Source of the DNA: Microplitis mediator
Lineage: Eukaryota > Arthropoda > Insecta > Hymenoptera > Braconidae
Length of the DNA stretch: 64,000 nt
Assembly (NCBI RefSeq): GCF_029852145.1
Contig: NC_079974.1
Location: 7,052,348 to 7,116,347, forward strand
Reading direction: 5' to 3'
Shown: positions 1-10,203 of the stretch, in pieces
Layout of the letters: each line of letters opens with the position of its first letter
Position numbering within the stretch: position 1 is the stretch's first letter
Notes under the pieces: generated by a model
Database searches by the model: none
What the model saw: only the letters and a program-made list of their open reading frames with translations
Told to the model about the DNA's origin: nothing
Program-made: the position numbers and the translations under genes

Positions 1-1454
1 ATCCCCTCATTATATCGGGTGACGAACTCATACGTCACAAGTTTCTCTTTTCTTTTATATAGAAAAATTATTATTATTTTTTTTTAATTTTATTTTTATG
101 ATTTCATTTTATATTGTTAGTTAAATTTATTGTTCTTATTTATTAGAATTTTATTTTCGATTCCATCTTTTCGTCTGTCTTTCTATTGTTTGCGGAAAGA
201 CAAATTTCATTTATTATTATTGGGAAAAAAATTTTTTTTTTATATATGTATATTATTATTAACTTCTTTTTTTTTTTTTTTTTATTATACGACAAAAAAA
301 AAGAGGGGAGAAAGAAATTTTATATATAACTTTTTTTTCTCTATTTCGTGGGTAATTAAGGTCTGCATGTTAACATTTAATATTGATTTCGTTATATATC
401 TATATTATTATTTTTTTATAATTTTAGTATTGAAAGAATGTTGCACATTCTTGCTAAGAAAAAAAAATGTTGAAATTTGTAGGCTAAAAATTTATTATTA
501 TTTTTTTTCTTTTAAAACAGGATTTCTCCTCTTTTTTTTTTCATATAATTTTCCATAATTTCTTTTCTCATATGTAATACTATAAGTGTTTCTCTTAATG
601 AAAAAAAAGCATTAATTTTCCATCATTCTAAAAAAAAATGGTAATTCCGAATATTTATTCGTTAATATTTTCAATCGGTTTCTATTCTATAAGTTTATTT
701 TTTATTATTATTTTTTTTGTCTCTATATATTGCTGATAAAATTCACTTCCTCTGCCTCGCTTTTCTTTTAATAAAAAAAAACAATATATATCTTTCTTAA
801 AGAAACTTAAAAATATACGTAGATACATAAAATGTCAAATGTTTGTCCATGAGTGAACAAAAGTTAAGGAGAGAAAAAAAAATTTTACGATTTTTGCAGC
901 ATTATAACGTTCCAACAATTAATAGCATATTCTCTATTTTATTATTATTATTATTATTTTCATTATTATTATTATAATTATTATTATTATTATTATTTTA
1001 TTAATAATAATAATTTTAATGATAAATGTAATTATTATAGTATGAAAATCAATCAAATTACATCATATCATGAAAGACCTTTTTCCCCACCGTCCATCTT
1101 ACGGTTTATTAAATAAATTTAATTATTATTATTATTATTATATTTTCCCTATTAATAAAAAAATTTGGAAGAAATTGTATATATTAAAAAAAAATTTGAT
1201 GTAAAATTCGTTCGTGTCAGCCGCCGGAGGGGTGCGCGTGGGCGTTAGTTAAGTTTGGAGCGGGGGTTTCTTGGGTTTGAGGCCCTTTTGCCGATATTTC
1301 ATTTGTCTATTTCGAAATGGGTGTGATCTATTGTCTCTGAGTGGGGTTTAGTAAGTAGTTCGGGGAGATCTGTTATAAAAGTTAGTGTTTTATTTGTGTG
1401 ATCGTCTATTTCCAAGAAAGTTATTATAACTAGTAACTAACAACTGGTTCTACG
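1..1454. other. AT-rich low-complexity DNA, then GC-rich 5' leader
   Basis: Positions 1-1200 are poly-T, poly-A and ATT/TTA simple repeats. The 142-codon open frame at 130-558 encodes only F/Y/L/K-rich low-complexity sequence and is not a credible gene. From about 1205 the composition changes abruptly to GC-rich, and this continues to the ATG at 1455. I read that stretch as the promoter and 5' UTR of the spliced gene that follows. I see no clear TATA box. Confidence 0.6.
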
Positions 1455-2159
1455 ATGCCGCAGCTCGAAATCAACTACTATTTTCAGGAGTCTTTGGTGA
1501 GTGTTTTTTTTTTTTTTTATTTTTTTTTTTTTGCTACTGTTTATTATTATTATTTTTTTCATTAAATTTTAGGAAAGGAAAAAAAAATTATGATTGAATA
1601 TATTTTTTTTCTTTTCCTTACTCTACTCGTATATTTAAATTCACATATATTTATACATTTGTTTCTTTTTTTTCTCTAGTTGACATTAACCGGGATGTGG
1701 TTTTGTCTCCTGCGGGTCCTTTTGTGGGTCGGGCAGGCGTCCCGGTGCGGACGGCGCGTTTCCGTCAGTCGGCGGACTTCTAAAAGGGTGGTGTCCGCCT
1801 TCCAGAAATTGTTCGACTTGTTCAATTTTATTTGTTTAGTGAAAAATGTAAGTTTTACCTTTTTTTTTTATATTGTTTAATTTATACTTTTATTGTCGAA
1901 AATTTATTTGTTATTTTATTTTTTTTTATTTACGTTTGTGTTTTTTTTTTTCTAGCCTGAGTGTCGTGTTGATATCAAGGGCATGGTCTCCGTCGATTTA
2001 ATGGCGCGAAGGCGAATGCAGCGGAAAGCTGATCGGAACGAGTGGTTCCAGCAGCGGATGCACGAGGGCCGCTGGGGATGCGATCATCCAGCTGCTGATT
2101 GGGCTCATCCTGCGTGGAGTGAGCTCCCGTCATTGGAATATATCTACGCCTCTGATTAA
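1455..2159 (+). CDS. Unrecognised three-exon gene, about 137 aa
   Basis: Three GC-rich blocks in AT-rich DNA join into one frame. Exon 1 (1455-1496) starts MPQLEINYYFQESL and ends at donor GTGAGT. Exon 2 (1680-1847) follows a pyrimidine tract ending TTTCTCTAG and ends at GTAAGT. Exon 3 (1956-2159) follows TTTTTTCTAG and ends SLEYIYASD then TAA. All three exon lengths (42, 168, 204) are multiples of three and both introns are phase 0. AATAAA follows at 2230. Exon 2 encodes a hydrophobic stretch and then R/S-rich basic sequence. Exon 3 is rich in R, W, H and D and starts PECRVDIKGMV. I recognise no family. Another exon 2 frame, reached from a donor at 1501, also reads plausibly but hits TAA within exon 2, so the exon 2 translation is less certain than exon 3. 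It could be a host gene or a captured viral gene. Confidence 0.5.
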
Positions 2160-2229
2160 ATTTATATGCGAGAAAAAGAAATTGTTTTTTTTTTATAAAC
2201 AACCAAAAAAAAATTTGTAATGCAAACTA

Positions 2230-2235
2230 AATAAA
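2230..2235 (+). terminator. AATAAA poly(A) signal
   Basis: Canonical hexamer 70 bases after the stop of the spliced gene at 1455-2159, with a GC-rich patch just downstream. Spacing fits cleavage and polyadenylation of that transcript. Confidence 0.45.
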
Positions 2236-2768
2236 TGGCGGCTCGTGAAGCCGTCGGATGACAAAAAAAATGTTTTTTTTATTTATAATTAAGTTAGTTA
2301 AGATTTTTTTTTCTTTATTTTCCTTTATTTATTATCATTATTTTTTTTCTATTTTTTTTCTCAGTTCTAGTATATTTTCTTTTATTACTCTTTCTTATAT
2401 TAATATTTTTTTGTTATATTTTACTAACAAAAATTTTTTTTATTATCCATTTATTTATTTATTTATTATTATTTTTTTTTATCTTCATTCTTATTAAAAG
2501 TTTTAGTTTTGTAAATTAAAAACTTTCTTAGTATTAAATGCAATTAATTTCTTTTATTCATAAAAAAAAAAAAATATTTGTAATCGTTAATTTTAATATA
2601 ATATTCATTGATTGTTTAGTTTGTAAGTAAGGTAATTATTATATGTATCTACTTAATAAAAAAAAAAAAATAAAAAGAAATCTCTTTTTTTTTTTAAAAA
2701 AAACTTTCACTATATATATTTTTTTCCTTTTATTATTTAACTCTTTTCCTATTATTAGTTATTTTATT
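2236..2768. other. AT-rich spacer, no gene
   Basis: T-rich and A-rich homopolymers and TTA runs. Open frames here encode only F/Y/I/L-rich low-complexity sequence. The 3' LTR of the neighbouring minus-strand Ty3 element would be expected here, but nothing resembling the LTR at 20088-20907 is visible. Confidence 0.55.
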
Positions 2769-4784
2769 TCATGGGAATATTTTTATTCCCGATATAGATC
2801 GTGGTCCGTTAGGTTCAATTTTCTTCTTTTTATTTTCATCGATAGTAGGTAAGTCAACCTTCTGCGTTATTTTTTCTAGTTTTTCTTCTTGTTTTCCATT
2901 GTCGATAAGTACTTGTAGTTCTGTGTGGTCTGTTTTCTCGTCCGTAGTTTTGGCGCTGTGTGCGTAGTTTCTATGTAGTAGGAAGTTTGTCAATGAGTCC
3001 CGAATGGCACCGAGAAACCATAGGCTCCAACCGAAAGCTGAGTGCAGCGCCAAAGCGTGCATTACCGTGTCAATTATGAATTTGAATGCTCTGCCTGTTA
3101 TACAGATTCCTAATAATGTAATGCTGAATGATCCTATTATGTTGAAAACATTATATACTTTTCCCCATGCATTTTGTAATTTCTCCATTATTTCACCTGT
3201 GTCTATAAGTTTACTTAATGATATTCCTTGGGAATTTATTTCTTGGCCTATAGCTCCTCTTGCTATTGTATTTAAAATTGCTGGTTTTTCTATAGGAAAC
3301 ATCATATTTTCTCTCAATCTGTCCAAGTCGTCGTCAGAGTATATTCCTCCTGTTGCTAGGTTTGCTGGGCTGGTGTACTTCCAGAACATCTTTGTTCTCG
3401 TTGCTATTTCCTCTGGCGCCGTTGCTGGTGATATTTGGGGAAGTAGTTGGTACCAGGCGTTGTTTATATTGTAAAGCGGGGGTATCAGTGAGTTGCAGTC
3501 AATCTGGTTTCCGGTTTTAACTAAAACATGTGTTTTAGGTAGCATGAAATATTCCTGTTCTCCTCTAATTACTGGTAATTCTTGAAAACATTCCGTTGTT
3601 TTCCTATTCTTTACTTCTATTGGTACACACTTAGCTAGTCGTATTACTTCACCCGCCAAGTGTGCGATGTATCCTGGTTGTTTCATGAAATGGAACGCGA
3701 ATTCTGCTGGATTCACAGAGGCTAGTGCTAAAGTATTATGTAATATCAGTTTTTCTAGTTCGCATTGTTGCTGCATTACGTCGTTATATAAAGCTGTTAT
3801 TTCTTTTCTGAGGTGATGTTCCAGATAAACTATTTTCGTGTTAACGTATGCAAATATATCCATGTTTTCTGTTGACAGAGTCGTTCTACGAAGAAAGAAG
3901 TGTTTGTCCTCGCTGTCTACTATAAATAATTTGGGGTGTTCTGTTTTTATTATCTTGTAACCGCAAACTGGAATGAAACCTTTCACTGATAGTGCAAAAG
4001 TGATTTGATTTGCTGTTACTGAGTGTATTTCTTGACCAAATTTAGGTATTGAGATAACTTTTATTTTCTCTGCAGGTCCTTCGTAGAGTACTTTGAACCT
4101 ATTAAATTTGCACTGGTCAGTTTCTAGTAGGTTCCAGTAAGTGTTTCCGCCCTCTGTGTCCATGCAGCTACCCGTTGAGTATGCGCATTTTACTCCTGAC
4201 CTCAACAATACTTCGTTCTTTTGTAAGTTTACTGGTGCGAGGTAGTCTTGGATTGTAATTGAAATTCGTCCGTGGACTACTATATTTGTCCATGAACCGT
4301 AATGATCGGCAAATTTACCAGCCTCACAGTTTCCTTTAAGGTCCACGTTCCCAGCCAAAGTTATTGGTTGAGTTGTTGTGCTATTTAAGAAGATGTCTTT
4401 TATGGTTGTCTCGTAAGTTCGGTATGTCTTAGTTTCTAGGATTCCTTTACAGGCTTCTCGAGATATTTCCTGTACGTATTCCATGTGTCCGTTGGCTACT
4501 GTTGATACGTGGCTCTAGTGCCCGCAGTTATATATGGCTCGGTTCAATATTATTTTGCATTGAATTACCTGTATATGTGACATTTCTACTAGTTGGAGTA
4601 ATTGTATTTTCGTGTCGGTTTTTGCTGGTTGTAATATTGGGATGTCGCAATCTTGAATGTTCAATAATGACAGCGTGGTGATGTTCATAGCTGGAGCTCC
4701 GCAGTCATATGCAATAAAACCATTCGCTGGTAACGCAGAGATGATTAGTTGTCCCATAATTAAGAAATATATTGCGCTGTCCAT
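2769..4784 (-). pseudogene. env: Env: chuvirus-like glycoprotein of the Ty3 element, interrupted by a stop
   Basis: Two same-frame segments, 4784-4515 and 4484-2769, are separated by an in-frame TAG at 4515-4517. The N-terminus (MDSAIYFLIMGQLIISALPA) looks like a signal peptide. It is followed by a YDCGAPAMNITTLSLL block, a cysteine pattern (CDIP, CKI, CGH) and many further cysteines, which I associate with the glycoproteins of chuviruses and their copies in insect LTR elements rather than the baculovirus F-type Env of classical errantiviruses. A hydrophobic stretch (IIGSFSITLLGICI, about residue 450 of the second segment) followed by a second one looks like the membrane anchor, and the tail is K/E-rich. 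It is a damaged fossil copy. Family assignment is from memory of conserved patterns, not a search. Confidence 0.65.
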
Positions 4785-4916
4785 TTTTCCGTTATTTATC
4801 TGTAATAGTGTGATACGTTTTTCTTGGAAAATCTTTCTTTATATATTACGTTTGTAGGTTAATAATAAAAAAAAAAATATAGTTATTATAGTGAATCTTC
4901 GTAAAAAAATAACATT
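4785..4916 (-). other. Short AT-rich spacer between integrase and Env
   Basis: About 130 bases of A/T-rich sequence between the integrase stop and the Env start. An env splice acceptor would be expected near here, but I cannot pick one with confidence. Confidence 0.4.
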
Positions 4917-6201
4917 TTAATGCGCAATTTTTGCTCTATCGCAATGGATAATTTTTCTTTTTCCTGGCTTATATTCTATTTCTATGTCGTTTTTGTCTGG
5001 CACTACGTATGTCACTTTGTAAGGACCTAAATAATTGTCATCAAATTTACCGTCTTTCTGATTTTTAATTAAATAAATATTTTGACCTATTCTAAACTTT
5101 ACGGGATTTATTTTCTTATCGTATCGTACTTTGGATTTTAGTTTTGAAATTTCTAAATTTTCATTTGCTTCTTTTCTTGATTCTAACAATCGAATTGCAA
5201 GTTCCTTAACATAATCCGCGTATGTAGGGATATCATCTAAATATGAAAATTCTGATGGTAATCGCGCTTCTTTACCAAAAACTAATCTATACGGTGTAAA
5301 TTTCGTACCTTCGTGAACACTTGTATTATAGGCAAAAGTTGCATGAGGCAACCAATTATCCCAATCATTATGACTTGTAAAATGTTTAATATAGTCGGTT
5401 AGAACTTGATGGCTTCTTTCCAGAGAACCATTCGATTGAGGATGAAAAGCTGTTGTTTTTATTTGTTTCATTTTAAGAGTTTTAGCTACCCAACCCATTA
5501 CTTTACCTATAAAAGCTTGACCTTGGTCTGTCAAAATTACTTTTGGGCAACCGTGTTTTAATATGAAATTTTCGACTAGTGCTATTGCGATATCTTTGCT
5601 GTCATAGTTACTAAAGGTATTGCGAAACAATATTTGGAAAGGTCATCTTGCATCGTTAAATGTATGAGTAACCGTTAGCTGATGTTTTATTCGGTACTAC
5701 AATATCTAATGCTACTTTATCCCAAATTTCTGCGGATGTATCAGTAATTACCATCGGTTGTTTTGTTTTAATTCTTACTAATTTCTTTTTTTGACAACTG
5801 ATACATTTTCTAACAAAATCTTCAACATTTTTTTTAATATTATCCCAAAAGTATCTTTGTCTAATTCTATTGTACGTTTTAGTGACACCTTTATGACCTG
5901 CCATTGGGGTCTCGTGATTCTCAGCCATAATCTTCTGTCTCTCTTCTACTGGAGGTATTATTATTTGGTCTCTACAAATGATTATTTTAATATCTGTCCC
6001 TTTAAATGTTTTAGGTATAATACTTTTTATTTTTGACCATACAGTTTTGGATAAATTACTTCGCCCTTGAGAAACACTAATTGATTTTAATTTCGATTTT
6101 TCCATATATAATTTTAAATTTTTAAAAGCTTTGCAATAATCTTTTTCGGTAGCTACATCTGTGCTGTTATTTTGAATAACTAACGCAAGTACTTTTTTTT
6201 T
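4917..6201 (-). pseudogene. Ty3/gypsy integrase, frameshifted
   Basis: The HHCC zinc domain is visible in the upstream segment (6105-5656) as HETPMAGH followed by CISCQ. The catalytic triad is D in WDKVALDIV (same segment), D in LTDQGQAF and E in SNGSLERSH (5630-4917). The C-terminal part (PVKFRIGQNIYLIKNQ, then a pattern ending YKPGKRKIIH) matches the usual small barrel-like tail of these integrases. The frame is broken between 5656 and 5630. Family-like residues can be followed through all three frames there, implying two small indels. The stop at 6202 separates it from the upstream linker although the frame is otherwise continuous. It inserted element DNA into the host genome when intact. 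Confidence 0.8.
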
Positions 6202-8925
6202 TTATTTTACCATTTTGATTACTTGACCTACTTTATAATCAGCAAATGGACTTAAATTTAAATATCCTGACAATAATAATTGTTTTCCTATTTCGCTTGT
6301 AACAGGACCGTCTGTATTAAAAAAACATAAATAACTATTTTTTTGCATTTCTAAATTGTCTCTAGTCTCTATTATATTATCGTTACTAAAGTCGTTCGAC
6401 ATTACTGAAACTACGGATGAATCATCATCAGAATCTATTTCTTCGTTAGATAAATTGTCGTTTGCTATTATGATCGCATCGTTGTTTGAATTGTTTTGGT
6501 TTCCGTCTGAATTTAATTGTGTCAAATTTTGTCGTGTGTCTACTTCATCATCAGATGAATTTATTTGTTCGAGTTCGTCATAATTTTGGTCGTTAAATGA
6601 ATGTGTTTGTTCTATTTGTTCAAAATTTTGGTCGTCAACTGAATTTATCTGTTGATCGGAATTTAGTTCGTTGAATGAACTTATTCGTTCAGGTGATTTT
6701 GAATTTGGGTCGATAGGTGAATTTAGTGTAAGATTTTGTGATTCTTTACGTGAGATAGTTTGTTGTGAATTTACTGGGCTTAGATTTTCGTTTATTATTG
6801 ACAATCTATCATTATTCCGTTTATTATTTAAATTTTGTTGACGTTTAATTGCTTTCAAAGTAACCATTATGTCTGGCAATTTGGGTTGTGAATTTTTACT
6901 AATTGACTTTCTCGTTTTATTTTTAAAGTTATTCGCAAGATGTTGTATTTTATTCGGAATCTGTTTTTGTGAATGTGTGTGTTCGTCGAAATCTGTACAA
7001 CATGAACATGTTTTGATTTTACGTTTTCTAGTTGATCTACGTAGTTCTGGTGTAATTTTATTAGTATGTATTTGTTCCGTATCAGTACCGTGAGGTCTGT
7101 TTTTGTCAGTATTATTTAAATTTGGGTTTGTTTTAGTAGTATTTGTTTGTGTCTTTACTGTATTTTTATTGACTATTTTTTTCTGTGTTAATGTGTTGTT
7201 TTTGGTAGTTGTTGTTTCGTCGGGTGATTCTATTATCATGGGTTCTGTTGTGAAAACATTTCCTATTATGTCGTTAGTTGACATATTTATTTTATTTTCT
7301 TGTTCATTATGAATTAACGTAGAGACGTCCATAATTCTTGGGTGGTCGCCTCCTTCGTCAGAAGACCATGGGATTGCACCTCCCATGTCTTTATTATTTA
7401 CGGATTTGGGTTTAATAGGAGTTCTAGGAGTGATAGGGATTGTCTCAATTGGTGATTCAGTGCTAATGTCATTTGAATGTTCGGAATATATTTTTGAGTC
7501 AGTCATTTCTGTTTCGTCAGTGTTTGATTCGTCGTCTGAAGTTTCTGGAATTATTATTTTTTCAATTTTTTTGCTTTGTCTATTTACTTTCCTACGTGTA
7601 CGTATTGCTGGAGAAGGTGTAAATTCTGCCATCTTGGTCGTTCTTTTAATTTGAGAAGGAATAGGTTTATTTTTATCAATTTTTGTGTTTCTCTTATTTG
7701 TTTGTATATTTAGGTCTGAATGTGTGGATGTATTTTGTGTTCGTACGTTTGGTGATAATGGTAATGGAGTATTTGTGTTTGTGTGACTTTTAGGTGTCTG
7801 TGGATTTAGAGATTGAGGTGATGGAGTTAAATTACGTGAATTTTTACGTTTTGGAGAATTTATATAAGACAACCCGAAATCAGTTAAATAAGAATCGTCA
7901 CTTAAACACGAAGGGTTATATTTCATGAGTTTTTTTCTCAGAGCTACCGCATCATAAATGTCTCCTGATGACGATGATACGTCAGAGTAATCAGGGAGAT
8001 TTATTGATTTATCTGATTCTGGATTTGATAAAACTTTTGAATTTAATTTAAAATCTTTATTTATTTTCGTTTTTTCGTTAGATTTATTTATAGAATTTGA
8101 ATTTTCATTAGAGTTTAACTTGCTTTTATTTTGATTATTTTTATTTATTAAATTGGATTTTAGTTCTTGAGGATTATTTGTATTTACTTTATTATTTTTA
8201 TTTTTACTGTAATCGACTTCGCTTAGTGATTCAGTACTCGAAAATTTTTCATATGGATTATATCGTCTGAGCTCAGATCTTTTCTTTTTTAAATTTTTAT
8301 TTTTACCGATATATCCGTTTTTATTATTTTTACCTAACCGCCGGTCGATAGGGTAGCTAATCCTATTGCCGTCGCTAGTGAGTTTGACGACTGGGTCTCT
8401 AGGCCCAACCGCTTGAGTTTTTGGCTCAAGAATTTTTCGTTTTTAGACCGAATCTTTTAGATCGACCGCTTGAGTATTTTGCTCAAGAATTTTTCGTTTT
8501 TCGACCGAATCTTTTAGATCGACCGCTTGAGTATTTTGCTCAAGAATTTGAATTTTCGAATTAATTTTTCTAACTCTGTCGACTGAGTTAGTTGCAATTT
8601 TATTTTTATCGCAAATAATTTTATCATTTATAGTATTTTCCTCTGAACTTAATTTATTTTTATTATAATTTTTATTATTATTTTTCAATTTTAATTTTTC
8701 ATTTGAGCTGCTTGACTCTGAATTTTTATGATATTTAGATTTCTTTTTTATAACTTTACCATCATCTGAAGGATCTGAAGTCCTTAATCTAGCGATCCCT
8801 GGTTTACCGGGTCGCCATTTAATTTTAATAGGATACGTTTCACGGTTTTCGATTATCGGATTACGCGATAAAGCGTCCGCGTTTGTATTTATTTTTCCCG
8901 CCTTATATAACACAGTGTACTCGAA
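6202..8925 (-). pseudogene. Very long S/T/N/Q-rich linker between RNase H and integrase
   Basis: One frame continues from RNase H to integrase for about 900 codons, interrupted by TAA at 8926-8928, at 8443-8445 and at 6202-6204. The first part keeps the usual RNase H exit (YKAGKINTNADALSRNP). The sequence then becomes polar and low complexity: K/N-rich, a 19-residue repeat, and S/T/N/D/E-rich stretches with clusters such as DDSSVVSVMSND. It has a small cysteine patch (CSCC) and basic segments (RSTRKRKIK). No known fold is visible. The related element at 29.1-39.3 kb has no such insert, so this is an expansion particular to this lineage. It could be disordered or act in chromatin targeting. 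I cannot assign a function. Confidence 0.6.
8405..8578 (-). repeat. Three tandem 57-bp repeats within the pol linker
   Basis: The word GCTTGAG recurs at 8411, 8468 and 8525, a strict 57-bp (19-codon) period. It encodes the repeating peptide LEQNTQAVDLKDSVEKRKI. Each unit contains a near-perfect inverted repeat, CTTGAGTATTTTGCTCAAG. The copy nearest the integrase has the in-frame TAA at 8443. Confidence 0.8.
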
Positions 8926-9450
8926 TTATTTTAGCCGTTCTCTCCATCTCATTACACGCGATGTTGGGTCATTTATATTATTTACCCAAACTAGCGGTCT
9001 GTGATCGGTGACAAGAGTGAACTCTCTGCCATAGAGATACGGTCTAAAGGTTTTCATACCGAATAAAGCTGCAACCATTTCTTTTTCTGTGATTGAGTAA
9101 TTTTTTTCATGTTTGTTAAGCACACGAGAAGCTGTTGCGACAATTGTGTCTTTGCCAATTTTACCCTGTGAGAGGATTGCTCCAACTGCGTAGTTAGATG
9201 CATCGGTCGTTAATATAAATGGTTTCGAAAAATCTGGATATTGCAATATCGGAGCTGTACATAGTTTATCGCGCAAGGTTTCAAAAGCTACCTGATTTTC
9301 AGGCGTCCATGTAAATCTTGCGTTTTTACTTGTAAGATCAGATAGGCACTTAGAGATTTTTGCGAAATCCTTAATAAATCGCCGATAATAACCAGCAAGT
9401 CCGAGGAATTCTCTCACTTGAGTCGTACTTCCGGGTGTTTTAAAACATTT
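8926..9450 (-). pseudogene. Ty3/gypsy RT thumb and RNase H (downstream half of split pol)
   Basis: Begins with the conserved RT-RNase H connection REFLGLAGYYRRFIKDFAKI, then RNase H with D in LTTDASNYAVGAILSQ, E in NYSITEKEMVAALFGMK and D in TLVTDHRPL. It ends at an in-frame TAA (8926-8928) after RWRERLK. Codons continue upstream of the open segment to the insertion point at 9451, where the other half of RT resumes at 16551. Confidence 0.85.
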
Positions 9451-9455
9451 AATTG
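9451..9455. repeat. Target-site duplication AATTG (left)
   Basis: AATTG directly abuts the left LTR and is repeated at 16546-16550 immediately after the right LTR. Deleting the element plus one copy restores the codon series of the Ty3 RT gene. Confidence 0.9.
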
Positions 9456-10203
9456 TGTTGAATTAGAGGATAAACTAATTGGATCTGGTGCAGGTGTTGG
9501 TAATTTTTAACAATTAAAAATTATACACTTTTTAGGTAAATTAAATTAACTATTTATTTACACTTTGTACAGAATTATTGTGAGAAATAATTATAATTAT
9601 TAGCGAATTCAACTTAATTAATACGCGAGAGCGAATGCAACGCAATATGCACGTATAAAAGCAACACGTGGTAGTTTGCGGTTAAACTCACGGAAATTAC
9701 TTTAAGTAATTTATTAATAGCGGATGACAATTTATTTCATATCCAATAAATAGCAGCCTTGATATACTGACTAAGTATTGAATATAATTCAGCACAAGAT
9801 TTAGTTTAATAACTCAAGAAAGCGTTTAGGAAACAAAGCGGTTTTTGAACACGAGGTGAACTTTTGAAGAGCACGTTGTGAATTAATGAGGAAACGTCGT
9901 AAAGTGAAAGCTCACAACGGTTTCTTTATGACGTCAGAGCGGTAGACCAATAAGAAAATTAATAGCCGACGCTGACGAAATTTCAGCCAATAGCGAAAAA
10001 CCACGTAGCTTGTTGAGATCTTGAGCCAATGAGTGCGTTTCATGTCGCAACTCTTTTATTCAAAGTTGGAACTAATTATTCAAATGATGGAATTCTCTCA
10101 TTGGCCAAGATCTCGCGCGTTTATTCAAATGGCGATAGTGCTGCCGACCTATTGGTGAGGCTCGGCGTTCTCAAGTGGTAGCGAATTGGGTCTTGACTGA
10201 ACA
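9456..10203 (-). repeat. BEL LTR (3' LTR in element orientation)
   Basis: Starts TGTTGAATTAG and ends GACTGAACA, so it has TG...CA ends. It matches the copy at 15798-16545 at every position I compared but one. The pol stop codon lies inside it at 10149. A purine tract (GGGGAGAA on the minus strand, 10204-10211) abuts it as the plus-strand primer. Confidence 0.92.

Noticed and set aside
130..558. 142-codon ORF
   Set aside because: It encodes only F/Y/I/L/K low-complexity sequence from A/T homopolymers.
3004..3474. Plus-strand 156-codon ORF
   Set aside because: It is the antisense shadow of the Env coding region, with no family features of its own.
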